Shown here one piece after another: positions 45,843-54,303 of a stretch of DNA of 64,000 nt (the first letter of the stretch is position 1; every line of letters begins with the position of its first letter). The stretch spans positions 6,076,001-6,140,000 of the forward strand of contig CBDCVZ010000010.1 in NCBI GenBank assembly GCA_965223215.1, in the 5' to 3' direction. The position numbers and the translations under genes were made by a program. This DNA comes from JABDMH01 sp965223215. GTDB taxonomy: Bacteria > Bacteroidota > Bacteroidia > Chitinophagales > Saprospiraceae. Under the pieces are notes generated by a model. That model searched no databases. It was not told the origin of the DNA and was given only the letters and a program-made list of their open reading frames with translations.

Positions 45843-46735
45843 CTTGGGAGGTCCATCTGTGCATACAGGTGGACCTTTTCAATTTAGGAGTTATGTAAGA
45901 GATTGATGAGTAGGGGATGAGAAGTTTATGCCGGCCGCGTGTCGGCAAATCCCCTACGGGCTGCTTGGGAGGTCCATCTGTGCATACAGGTGGACCTTTT
46001 CAATTTAGGAGTTATGTAAGAGATTGATGAGTAGGGGATGAGAAGTTTATGCCGGCCGCGTGTCGGCAAATCCCCTACGGGCTGCTTGGGAGGTCCATCT
46101 GTGCATACAGGTGGACCTTTTCAATTTAGGAGTTACGTAAGAGATTGATGAGTAGGGGATGAGAAGTTTATGCCGGCCGCGTGTCGGCAAATTCTCTACG
46201 GGCTGCTTGGGAGGTCCATCTGTGCATACAGGTGGACCTTTTCAGTTTAGGAGCTATGTAAGAGATTGATTGAGTAGGGGATGAGAAGTTTATGCCGGCC
46301 GCGGTGTCGGCAAATCCCCTACGGGCTGCTTGGGAGGTCCATCTGTGCATACAGGTGGACCTTTTCAGTTTAGGAGCTATGTAAGAGATTGATTGAGTAG
46401 GGGATGAGAAGTTTATGCCGGCCGCGGTGTCAGCAAATCCCCTACGGGCTGCTTGGGAGGTCCATCTGTGCATACAGGTGGACCTTTTCAATTTAGGAGT
46501 TACGTAAGAGATTGATGAGTAGGGGATGAGAAGTTTATGCCGGCCGCGGTGTCGGCAAATCCCCTACGGGCTGCTTGGGAGGTCCATCTGTGCATAGAGG
46601 TGGACCTTTTCAATTTAGGAGCTATGTAAGAGATTGATTGAGTAGGGGATGAGAAGTTTATGCCGGCTGCGGTGTCGGCAAATTCCCTACGGGCTGCTTG
46701 GGACCATCTGTGAATGCAGGTGGACCCTTTTCAAT
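45827..46735 (+). repeat. Tandem array of tRNA-Glu 3' end plus terminator, 7 full units and a partial
   Basis: Unit starts (AATCCCCTACGGGCTG, or a variant of it in the fourth and last units) are at 45827, 45948, 46069, 46190, 46313, 46436, 46558 and 46681, giving periods of 121-123 bp. Each unit holds the last 16 bases of tRNA-Glu, the terminator hairpin, then GTAGGGGAT, a small hairpin GCCGGC-CGCG(G)T-GTCGGC, and the next tRNA end. GTAGGGGAT is perfectly complementary to the ATCCCCTAC of the next unit, so each junction can rebuild a stem like the tRNA T-stem with the small hairpin inside. The fourth junction (AATTCTCTAC) breaks this pairing. The open frame on the minus strand (46168-46491) is only a by-product of the repeat. 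The array resembles in layout the rtT repeats after E. coli tyrT. Confidence 0.93.
45850..45879 (+). terminator. Intrinsic terminator after tRNA-Glu (first of eight copies)
   Basis: GGTCCATCTGT pairs with ACAGGTGGACC (11 bp, one G-T) around GCAT, followed by TTTT. Near-identical copies recur at about 45971, 46092, 46213, 46336, 46459, 46581 and, degraded, at about 46698. Confidence 0.85.
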
Positions 46736-46859
46736 GGATGAGCGAGTCAAAGGGTTAGGAAGGTTTAGTACGTTCACAAATGCAAAGCCTTTGTCGTCAG
46801 TAAACCATCAGCCTCAAGACCTTGTATATAGAATTATCTATTTGAATAGAATTGAAGGA

Positions 46860-49067
46860 ATGAGTTATATTCTTGAAAATCGAGAGGTTCAAAAGTCTGT
46901 GACGGGTTTTGGTACGAAGTCGGTCCTTGCGGTATTCTTCGGGATCGTTTTTCAGCATCTTTTACTGGGACAAGGTATTCATTCAGAACATACTGAGGAG
47001 GCTGCCACAGACGTATTGGTGCGAATAATTGGAATTGAGAACGCTGCAGATTTTCATCTCGAACACGTGGAAAATGAGGTTGCCACGGATCGCTACTCTA
47101 TATCGGTCGAAAATAATCGTGTAAACATAAAAGGTACCAGTCCGGTAGCCCTTTGCCGTGCTGCTTATGACTATCTCCGAAGTGAAACGGCATCCATTGT
47201 CTCTTGGTCGGGCAGCCGTATCAACATACCAGATTCACTGCCTGAATGTACCAGAGAGGTGAGCTCGCCATTTAAATACCGGTATTACTTTAATTCGGTT
47301 ACTCATGGTTATACGACGCCCTATTGGGATTGGGATCGATGGGAAAAAGAAATCGACTGGATGGCACTGCACGGCATGAACATGCCACTGATTGCTGGTG
47401 CGCACGAGGCCATCTTATTAAGGGTTTTTTTGAAGCTGGGGTTAACAGAGGAAGAGGCATTACAATACTTTTCCGGTCCGGCGCATTTTCCGTGGAACCG
47501 GATGGGCAATATTGGTGGCTGGGACGGCCCACCACCCACTTCTTTCTTTGAAAAGCAAATTGAACTTACCCATCGGATGTTGGACCGCATGAGTGCGCTG
47601 GCTATGCATCCCATTGCACATGCTTTTGCTGGTTTTGTTCCCCAAGCCATCACCAGACTTTATCCGGATGAAGAATTGCGAGAACTCGGTTGGGGCGGAT
47701 TCGATCAAAAAGTACACATTCTATCGCCGTACAGTGACCTGTTCTTAAAGATTGGTAAAATGTACATTGAACTTTGGGAAGCTGAGTTTGGCAAGGGTGC
47801 CTTTTACTTAGCCGATAGTTTTAATGAGATGGATGTTCCACTTCCCGAGGATCAGGAAGAAGCATTGGCAGAGCTCGCAGCTTTTGGCGAAGCAGTCTAC
47901 CGGCCCATTGCTGAAGCCAATCCGGATGCGGTCTGGGTAATGCAAGGCTGGACATTTCCTTATCACCGCGATGACGAAGGCAAGCTTTTCTGGACACCGG
48001 ATCGACTTAGCGCTTTCATGTCTAGAGTACCCGATGATCGTCTGCTGATTCTCGATATGGCCAATGAGTATAATGCCCTTTTCTGGAAGATAGATTATTC
48101 GTGGGAGATGTATGATGGGTTTTTCGGCAAGCAATGGATTTATTCCTTCATACCAAATATGGGTGGGAAGGTGCCGCATAATGGAGTACTCAATTTTTAT
48201 GCTTCCGCACCAGCGGAAGCGATAGCATTTCCAAACAAGCAAAATTTGGTGGGCTTTGGTTTTGCCCCGGAAGGTATTGAGAACAATGAACTCATTTATG
48301 AATTGCTATCCGATTGGGGATGGCGTGAGGATCCCATCGATCTCGATCGGTGGGTTGCCATGTATGCTCGTGCAAGATATGGTGCCTATCCTCAGGATTT
48401 GAGAAAAGCTTTCTATCTGCTGCTTCGATCTTCGTGGGGTACCTTTACCGATCACCCTCGATTTCGCTACCAATTCAGACCTGGAGAAGAAAATCCTACC
48501 GTTCACCATTCTCCCGAATTCTATCGTGCTGTGCACTTATTTCTCAAAGCTGCCGACGACCTGAGCGAAGAGGAGCTTTACGTTTTCGACGCTTTAGAAT
48601 TAGGGGCGCAGTATCTAGGCCACAAAATTGATTCTTTACTGATGCTGGCTGGAGATCAACAGGCAGGTGAAGACATGCTGGCTTATCAACAAGCCATTGA
48701 TTTAATGAAGCAATTGGATCGTCTCCTCGCATCCCATCCTCTACATAAGTTGTCGAACTGGATAAACTTGGCCAGAGATTTTGGGGATAGCGAGGACGAA
48801 AAACTATACTACGAAAGCAATGCTAAAAGATTGAATACTACTTGGGGTGGAGGAGTAAATGAATATGCCGCCCGTACTTGGAGTGGCCTTATCGGAAGTT
48901 ATTATGCCGAAAGGTGGCGACTTTGGCTCAAAGGCCGGCAAGAGGGAATCACTTTTGACATGAAGAAGTGGGAGGAGCAGTGGATTACTGCTAAATGGAG
49001 TGATGAAACCAGACCTTTTGAAGATCCTTTGAAGGCATTGCGAAAAGTCATTAGTGAATATCCGTGA
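46860..49067 (+). CDS. Alpha-N-acetylglucosaminidase, glycoside hydrolase family 89
   Basis: A 735-residue secreted enzyme similar throughout to NAGLU, which removes terminal alpha-linked GlcNAc. A signal peptide (SVLAVFFGIVFQHLLLGQG) is followed by the N-terminal domain (SPVALCRAAYDYLR), the catalytic TIM barrel (NSVTHGYTTPYWDWDRWEKEIDWMALHG; HPIAHAFAGFVPQAI; YLADSFNEMDVP with the first catalytic Glu; QGWTFPYH) and the C-terminal helical domain. The frame opens at 46698 inside the last tRNA repeat, but the ATG at 46860, preceded by GAAGGA, starts the signal peptide. It is the first gene of the glycan locus; the TetR gene follows after 175 bp. Confidence 0.92.
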   Translation: MSYILENREVQKSVTGFGTKSVLAVFFGIVFQHLLLGQGIHSEHTEEAATDVLVRIIGIENAADFHLEHVENEVATDRYSISVENNRVNIKGTSPVALCRAAYDYLRSETASIVSWSGSRINIPDSLPECTREVSSPFKYRYYFNSVTHGYTTPYWDWDRWEKEIDWMALHGMNMPLIAGAHEAILLRVFLKLGLTEEEALQYFSGPAHFPWNRMGNIGGWDGPPPTSFFEKQIELTHRMLDRMSALAMHPIAHAFAGFVPQAITRLYPDEELRELGWGGFDQKVHILSPYSDLFLKIGKMYIELWEAEFGKGAFYLADSFNEMDVPLPEDQEEALAELAAFGEAVYRPIAEANPDAVWVMQGWTFPYHRDDEGKLFWTPDRLSAFMSRVPDDRLLILDMANEYNALFWKIDYSWEMYDGFFGKQWIYSFIPNMGGKVPHNGVLNFYASAPAEAIAFPNKQNLVGFGFAPEGIENNELIYELLSDWGWREDPIDLDRWVAMYARARYGAYPQDLRKAFYLLLRSSWGTFTDHPRFRYQFRPGEENPTVHHSPEFYRAVHLFLKAADDLSEEELYVFDALELGAQYLGHKIDSLLMLAGDQQAGEDMLAYQQAIDLMKQLDRLLASHPLHKLSNWINLARDFGDSEDEKLYYESNAKRLNTTWGGGVNEYAARTWSGLIGSYYAERWRLWLKGRQEGITFDMKKWEEQWITAKWSDETRPFEDPLKALRKVISEYP

Positions 49068-49186
49068 TGCCTCACCACTGAATGTCATCTGCATAAGGGT
49101 CTCCTCAGCAAAAGATTGGAACTTCTAACCCACAAAAAAGAGAGAAACTTTTGACGATATGGATTTTATTCGAAAAAAGTATTTTG

Positions 49187-49210
49187 AATTTAGGGCAGGT
49201 GCCCTAAATT
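49187..49210. promoter_or_regulatory. Perfect 11-bp inverted repeat, candidate TetR operator
   Basis: AATTTAGGGCA (49187-49197) and TGCCCTAAATT (49200-49210) are perfect arms separated by GG. It lies 32 bp before the start of the TetR-family gene. The same half-site TGCCCTAAATT recurs at 56976-56986 upstream of the GH95 gene. Confidence 0.65.
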
Positions 49211-49242
49211 TGATTAATTTTACTGCAGCAGTATGACTTACA

Positions 49243-49866
49243 TTGAAGACCAGACAAAGAATTCTTAATCAAGCGATCAAGTCCTATAATGAATTGGGAT
49301 TATTCAATGTCACCAGTCGGGATTTGGCTAAAGCATTGCAAATGAGCCATGGCAATCTTGAGTATCATTTTCCCACCAAAGAGTCCTTGGTTTTAGCTAT
49401 TTATCAACAGATGAAAAGAGAGATTTCCGGTTCCTACGTCGGTCAGGAAAATGATACCAGTCAACCGCTGCACCACTTTCAAAAGCTCTTATTGAGACTT
49501 GATGACTTCCAACGGGACTATAGTTTTTTTTGCAATGATGTCATGGAGATCTGTCGAACGTACAAAAAAGTAAATCAGGATCTTAATCGAAACATGCGTA
49601 TACGTAAAGCCCAAATGTCAAGGTTTTTTGAGCGATTCATCACTAAGGGATATATGCGTTCTGAACCCAGTGAAGGATATTATGAGAGATTACAACATAC
49701 CATAAGAATAATCTTGACTTTTTGGCAGCCGCAAGAGATCGTGATCAGGAATTTTGATTTCAAGGGCAAGGGTGAAATGGTACGACATGTGTGGGAATTG
49801 ATACTACCCCATTTCACCCAATTGGGCGTTTTAACCTATCATAAAGTCATTAGTGGTGAAAATTGA
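49243..49866 (+). CDS. TetR/AcrR-family transcriptional regulator
   Basis: A 207-residue regulator with a typical TetR N-terminal HTH (RILNQAIKSYNELGLFNVTSRDLAKALQMSHGNLEYHFPTKESLV, residues 5-49) and a helical ligand-binding domain. The only plausible start is TTG at 49243: a stop lies three codons upstream and the first in-frame ATG would cut the HTH. A perfect inverted repeat 32 bp upstream is a likely autoregulatory operator. It overlaps the RraA-like gene by 4 bases (TTGA), so it leads an operon and probably controls the fucose-type catabolic genes. Confidence 0.88.
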   Translation: MKTRQRILNQAIKSYNELGLFNVTSRDLAKALQMSHGNLEYHFPTKESLVLAIYQQMKREISGSYVGQENDTSQPLHHFQKLLLRLDDFQRDYSFFCNDVMEICRTYKKVNQDLNRNMRIRKAQMSRFFERFITKGYMRSEPSEGYYERLQHTIRIILTFWQPQEIVIRNFDFKGKGEMVRHVWELILPHFTQLGVLTYHKVISGEN

Positions 49867-50537
49867 GTTTTGTCATCGATATGAGTAAACGAAGTAATTT
49901 AGCAGACAGATTGGAAGCTTGCTATTCTGGCGCGGTCTACGATGTCTTACGAACATTGGGTTACCCTGATCAGACTCTTCCCAAGACCATTCGTCCGCTG
50001 CAGGTAGAGCAGAAGTTGGCGGGCGAGGTATACACAGTGAGTGGTCACCACGACGATACATTGGATCCACATGAGACCTTATTGCAATGGACCGGTTTGC
50101 TCTCAAGGGCCCCCAGTGGATGTGTAATTATCTGTCAGCCCAATGATGATCAACTTTCCCACATGGGCGAACTTTCATCAGAGACGTTGCAATTCAGGGG
50201 TGTACGAGGTTATATTGTAGATGGTGGATGCAGAGATTCTGCTTTCATTGAGAAGATCGGATTCAAAGTATTTTGTAAGTACTTTACACCCGTAGATATA
50301 GTGGGTCGATGGAAAGCAGACGCATTTGGTGATCCCATCCAAATTGGTAAGGTCAGAATCTCGACAGGTGACTTCGTCATGGCAGATAGAGATGGTATTG
50401 TGATCATACCTAAAGACATGGTGGAGGAAGTTGTTGAAAAGACGGAAGAAGTATTGAGAACGGAAAGCCTGGTGCGGAAAGCCATACTAGAGGGTGTGGA
50501 TCCACAAGAAGCCTACCTTAAATATGGAAAGTTCTAA
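49863..50537 (+). CDS. RraA-family aldolase/decarboxylase-like protein
   Basis: A 224-residue protein of the RraA / HMG-aldolase family, metal-dependent class II aldolases for 2-oxo acids with some members acting as RNase E inhibitors. The family patterns are YSGAVYDVLRTLG, LAGEVYTVSG, SSETLQFRGVRGYIVDGGCRDS (the R-x-x-D active-site segment) and GDFVMADRDGIVIIPKD. In this locus an aldolase role on a 2-keto-3-deoxy sugar acid is likelier than RNase control. The start is TTG at 49863 (coupled to tetR) or ATG at 49881. Confidence 0.85.
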   Translation: MSFVIDMSKRSNLADRLEACYSGAVYDVLRTLGYPDQTLPKTIRPLQVEQKLAGEVYTVSGHHDDTLDPHETLLQWTGLLSRAPSGCVIICQPNDDQLSHMGELSSETLQFRGVRGYIVDGGCRDSAFIEKIGFKVFCKYFTPVDIVGRWKADAFGDPIQIGKVRISTGDFVMADRDGIVIIPKDMVEEVVEKTEEVLRTESLVRKAILEGVDPQEAYLKYGKF

Positions 50538-50817
50538 CGCTCTGATCGAGTTGGGCAACCACGACAATATCCTGATTGCCAAACGAAGGATTTTGGAAGG
50601 CGAATGGTTATCCATTTCAGGCCTGAAAGTACAGATGAGGCAGACCATAGAATTGGGTTTTAAGATCGCTTCCAAGGTGATTAAGGATGGAGAAAAAATC
50701 ATTAAGTGTGATGTACCCATTGGTTCGGCTACCCGTGACATCGCTGTGGGTGAACTTGTGCACGTCCACAATATGAAAAGCGATTATGTACCCACCTACA
50801 CCATAGAAAAGCACTAA
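50524..50817 (+). CDS. UxaA-family dehydratase small subunit (SAF domain)
   Basis: A 97-residue SAF-domain protein equal to the N-terminal part of altronate/galactarate dehydratases (IKDGEKIIKCDVPIGSATRDIAVGELVHVHNMKS). In E. coli this region is fused to the catalytic part; here, as in SuyA/SuyB-type sulfo-lyases, it is a separate subunit. The frame opens at 50494, but the ATG at 50524 fits, overlapping the RraA gene by 14 bp. It should form a complex with the large subunit 50 bp downstream. Confidence 0.85.
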   Translation: MESSNALIELGNHDNILIAKRRILEGEWLSISGLKVQMRQTIELGFKIASKVIKDGEKIIKCDVPIGSATRDIAVGELVHVHNMKSDYVPTYTIEKH

Positions 50818-50867
50818 CAGGATATTCTACTCAGATATATGTAAAAAATTGTTTTGACATTGTATTT

Positions 50868-52082
50868 GTGATACTGATGCGGAATGGATTAAATCATTGG
50901 TTGGGTTTTGCACGAAATGATGGGCGTAAAGGCATTAGAAATGTGCTCCTGGTGGTCTACCTGGTTGAATGCGCTCGTCATGTGGCTGTAAAGATCGCTG
51001 CCTCATTTACCGATCCAGATGTGCAGGTTATCGGATTTGGAGGGTGCTATCCCAATGCCCATGCCGAAAAGGTGATGCATCAGTTATGTACCCATCCAAA
51101 TGTGGGTGGTGTACTACTGATTTCTTTGGGGTGTGAGAGTTTCAATAGATTCATGTTGGCAAGGGCGATCGAGGAAAGTGGTCGACCGGTTGACACCATA
51201 GTAATTCAAGAGATGGGAGGCACCAGTAAATCCATTGCTGCTGGCAGGAATTGGCTCCTGCGAGCACAAGAGCAGATTGGTGAAGTGCCAAAAGTCAAGA
51301 TGAGTATAGAAGACCTGGTCGTTGGGACCATTTGCGGTGGTTCTGATGCCACCAGCGGTATTACCGGAAATCCGGCAGTCGGTCTAGCTTTTGATCAATT
51401 GGTTCAAGACCAGGCGGTGGCTATTTTTGAAGAAACGGGTGAGATGATCGGGTTTGAGGATCATATTTCTCTCCGGGCCAAGTCTCCCGAACTCGCGAGA
51501 GAACTAAAGCATGCGGTGCAAAAAGCTGCCCGTTATTACACCATTATGGAACACGCCAGTTTTGCACCTGGCAATGCCGATGGCGGATTGAGTACCATCG
51601 AAGAAAAGTCTTTGGGGGCATATAGCAAGAGTGGTCATGCACCCATCACTGGACTATTAAAACCTGGGGATTTGCCAAAATTAAGTGGTCTGTATCTGTT
51701 GGATATTGTGCCCGATGGTGAGCCCCGTTTTGGTTTTCCCAATATCAACGACAATGCCGAGATATCGGAGTTAATGGCCTGCGGATGTCATGTGATCTTA
51801 TTTGTGACCGGCCGTGGCTCGGTAGTGGGTTCACCCATTTCGCCCGTAATTAAAATCTGTGCAAACCCTGACACCTTCGATCGCATGAAAGAAGACATGG
51901 ACATCAATGCCGGGAAAGTTCTGACAGGACAAGCACAACTCCTTGATGTAGCCGGGGAGATTCTGGATACCATCACTCTGACGGCTAGGGGAGAGCGGAC
52001 CGCATCAGAAAAACTGGGTCATCAAGAGTTTGTTCTGTCCTACAAAACATTCACACCGGCAGGGCCATCATGTCTGCCATAA
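50868..52082 (+). CDS. UxaA-family dehydratase large subunit
   Basis: A 404-residue catalytic subunit of the altronate/D-galactarate dehydratase (UxaA_C) family, an iron-dependent sugar-acid dehydratase. Marks are GFARNDGRKGIRNVLLVV, VIGFGGCYPNAHAEKVM, VLLISLGCESFN, GTICGGSDATSGITGNPAVG and the late GCHVILFVTGRGSVVGSPISPVIKICANP. Conserved Cys residues probably bind the metal. The substrate could be an L-galactonate/altronate-like acid, or sulfolactate by analogy with SuyB. Start GTG at 50868 or ATG at 50877. Confidence 0.87.
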   Translation: MILMRNGLNHWLGFARNDGRKGIRNVLLVVYLVECARHVAVKIAASFTDPDVQVIGFGGCYPNAHAEKVMHQLCTHPNVGGVLLISLGCESFNRFMLARAIEESGRPVDTIVIQEMGGTSKSIAAGRNWLLRAQEQIGEVPKVKMSIEDLVVGTICGGSDATSGITGNPAVGLAFDQLVQDQAVAIFEETGEMIGFEDHISLRAKSPELARELKHAVQKAARYYTIMEHASFAPGNADGGLSTIEEKSLGAYSKSGHAPITGLLKPGDLPKLSGLYLLDIVPDGEPRFGFPNINDNAEISELMACGCHVILFVTGRGSVVGSPISPVIKICANPDTFDRMKEDMDINAGKVLTGQAQLLDVAGEILDTITLTARGERTASEKLGHQEFVLSYKTFTPAGPSCLP

Positions 52083-52147
52083 CCGATTTAATCTACAAAT
52101 CTGATGATGCCAGAAATCTTACACTCACCCCTTAAAATGAACCTGTG

Positions 52148-53752
52148 ATGTCAACCATAGACGGTATGGTGATCGGGATTTATATCGTTGCCATCATTGC
52201 GGTCGGTTTGTGGGTAGTACGCAAGAAAACAATGAATGCGGAATCCTATTTTCTAGCGGGTCACTCCCTAAAGTGGCCGATGATCGGCGCGGCTCTTTTT
52301 GCCTCCAATATTTCCACGATTCATTTGGTGGGTCTTGCAGCATCAGGTTTCAGCGACGGTTTGGTTTGGGGTAATTTCGAATGGTTGGCAGTGGGTACCT
52401 TGATTCTATTAGGCCTTGTATTTGCGCCATTTTACTATAATAATAAAATATCTACCCTGCCTGAATTTCTGGAGCGACGTTACAATGCTACTTCACGTAC
52501 ATTTCTCGCTTTCTTTGCTTTAATCGGTGCACTTTTCATGCATATCGGCGTGAGTTTGTATGCTGGAGCCGTGGTTTTTGAACATTTTTTCGGAGTTAAT
52601 GTATATGCATCGATTTTGGCCATTTCAGCTGTGACCGCTCTTTATACAGTGATGGGAGGCCTGCAGTCTGTAGTGATCACTGAAACCATTCAAACGGTTA
52701 TATTGATCGGAGGTGCGATTATTCTTACCATTTACGGATTCCTTGAGTTGCCCGGTCACGGCATTCACGATTGGAATGGCTTGAAGGCTGCAGCCAAACC
52801 GGAACAGCTCAGTATCATCCCATCAGCCACCAATCCTTCCGGTTTATCCTTCCTGGCCATTTTACTGGGTTATCCGGTTTTGGGTATTTGGTACTGGTGT
52901 GCTGATCAAACGATTGTGCAAAGAGTGTTGGGTGCAGAAACCCTGTATGATGCCAAGATTGGACCACTGTTCGCTGCGTTCATTAAGATATTGCCGGTAT
53001 TTATTCTTGTCTTGCCGGGAGTATTAGGCTATGTGCTTTTCCAAGATATCATTACCGATCCAAACGATACTTTTCCGGTCATGATTACACAGCTTCTTCC
53101 TACTGGATTAAAGGGTCTTATGGCAGCTGCACTGCTGGCAGCTCTGATGAGTTCGATCGCCGCAGCTTTAAATAGTGCCGGCACACTGGTTTCTATCGAT
53201 ATGGTGAAACGGTACAGGCCAACTCTTTCAGATCGTCAGCAAGTTAGAATTGGGCGGATAACTGCAGTCCTCGTGATGCTTACTGCCATTTCCTGGTCGC
53301 CGTTGATTGCGAAGTTTAATAGTATTTTCGAAGCAATCGTCGTGTTGTTATCCGTTATTTCCCCGCCCATATCTACAGTTTTTATTTGGGGTGTATTTTG
53401 GAAAAGGGGTAATCATCAGGGAGCCAACATAACCCTGGTGGGAGGATTCTTATTGGGCTTGGTTGTCTTCTTAGCTGATTTTCCCATGTTTGGTGATGTT
53501 AAAATTATTACAGATCAGTGGGGTATTTCTTTTATGATGCAGGCTTGGTGGCTATTTGTCGCCAGTTCTATCATCTATGTGCTTGCCAGTTTGCTGACCA
53601 CACCACCCGATTACCAAAGAATAAAAAGTGTTACCCTGGATTCACCGCTGATATTTCTCAAAAATGATACAGATGATCGAATGAATATGCCCATCATTTT
53701 ATCAGCCATATTAATTGGGGTGATGATTTTTTTATATTATTTATTTGCATAA
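52148..53752 (+). CDS. Sodium/solute symporter (SSS family, SGLT type)
   Basis: A 534-residue inner-membrane Na+-coupled transporter with about 13-14 membrane helices. The family patterns are AESYFLAGHSLKWPMIGAALFASNISTIHLVG near 30-60, YTVMGGLQSVVITETIQ near 175, YWCADQTIVQRVLGA near 255 and ALMSSIAAALNSAGTLVSIDMV near 335. In this locus it most likely imports fucose or another released monosaccharide. Start ATG at 52148 (a GTG lies directly before it). Confidence 0.93.
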   Translation: MSTIDGMVIGIYIVAIIAVGLWVVRKKTMNAESYFLAGHSLKWPMIGAALFASNISTIHLVGLAASGFSDGLVWGNFEWLAVGTLILLGLVFAPFYYNNKISTLPEFLERRYNATSRTFLAFFALIGALFMHIGVSLYAGAVVFEHFFGVNVYASILAISAVTALYTVMGGLQSVVITETIQTVILIGGAIILTIYGFLELPGHGIHDWNGLKAAAKPEQLSIIPSATNPSGLSFLAILLGYPVLGIWYWCADQTIVQRVLGAETLYDAKIGPLFAAFIKILPVFILVLPGVLGYVLFQDIITDPNDTFPVMITQLLPTGLKGLMAAALLAALMSSIAAALNSAGTLVSIDMVKRYRPTLSDRQQVRIGRITAVLVMLTAISWSPLIAKFNSIFEAIVVLLSVISPPISTVFIWGVFWKRGNHQGANITLVGGFLLGLVVFLADFPMFGDVKIITDQWGISFMMQAWWLFVASSIIYVLASLLTTPPDYQRIKSVTLDSPLIFLKNDTDDRMNMPIILSAILIGVMIFLYYLFA

Positions 53753-53841
53753 GGGTACCTCTAAACCTCTGAGTGAGATCGGTTTTGAAATATTTTGGAT
53801 TTAGACGAGGCGAATTGAGAGCTACCCATAAAAACCAGCTA

Positions 53842-54291
53842 ATGAATTTCACTATTTACCAGTCAATTTGTATCTCTTGCCTGATCATTCTTAGCATTGG
53901 TTGTACTACGACATTAAATAATGATCAAAATAATCCTGATGATCCAATACCACCAGTCCGGGAAAAGGTGCAACGGTATGGATCTGTGATCAAAGTGAAG
54001 CCCGAAATGCTTGATCAGTACAGGGAATTGCATGCCAACCCCTGGCCAGGAGTATTACGACAGATTTCACAAAGTAACATTCGTAACTACTCGATCTACT
54101 TGAAGGATAACTACCTATTCAGCTATTTTGAGTACACCGGAGATGACTTTGCTGCTGATATGGCAAAAATGGCTGCAGACTCGATAACTCAAGCTTGGTG
54201 GAGTTTAACCGACCCCTGTCAAGAACCCCTGGAATCAAGAGCTGAAGGAGAATGGTGGGCCAGTATGGAAGAGATATTTCATCATGATTGA
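53842..54291 (+). CDS. L-rhamnose/L-fucose mutarotase-like lipoprotein (RhaM, DUF718)
   Basis: A 149-residue protein whose last 105 residues form a RhaM-type ferredoxin-like mutarotase domain (RYGSVIKVKPEMLDQYRELHANPWPGVLRQI; NYSIYLKDNYLFSYFEYTGDDF; WWSLTDPCQEPLE). It would interconvert alpha and beta anomers of a 6-deoxy sugar. Unlike known cytoplasmic RhaM it carries a lipoprotein signal (ILSIGCTTT). The upstream frame to 53773 is ignored because the ATG at 53842 precedes this signal. The next gene is a fucosidase, which supports fucose as substrate. Confidence 0.83.
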   Translation: MNFTIYQSICISCLIILSIGCTTTLNNDQNNPDDPIPPVREKVQRYGSVIKVKPEMLDQYRELHANPWPGVLRQISQSNIRNYSIYLKDNYLFSYFEYTGDDFAADMAKMAADSITQAWWSLTDPCQEPLESRAEGEWWASMEEIFHHD

Positions 54292-54303
54292 AATAATATA
54301 ATT

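Noticed and set aside
46168..46491. Minus-strand open frame with a repeated 41-residue product (MKRSTCMHRWTSQ...)
   Set aside because: Its period of 123 bp is a multiple of three, which keeps the frame open; the units with 121 bp break it. No start signal.
45827..46735. Attachment-site array or integron
   Set aside because: The repeated tRNA end recalls an att site, but no integrase or cassette genes lie nearby and every unit carries the terminator. A tRNA-derived tandem repeat explains it better.
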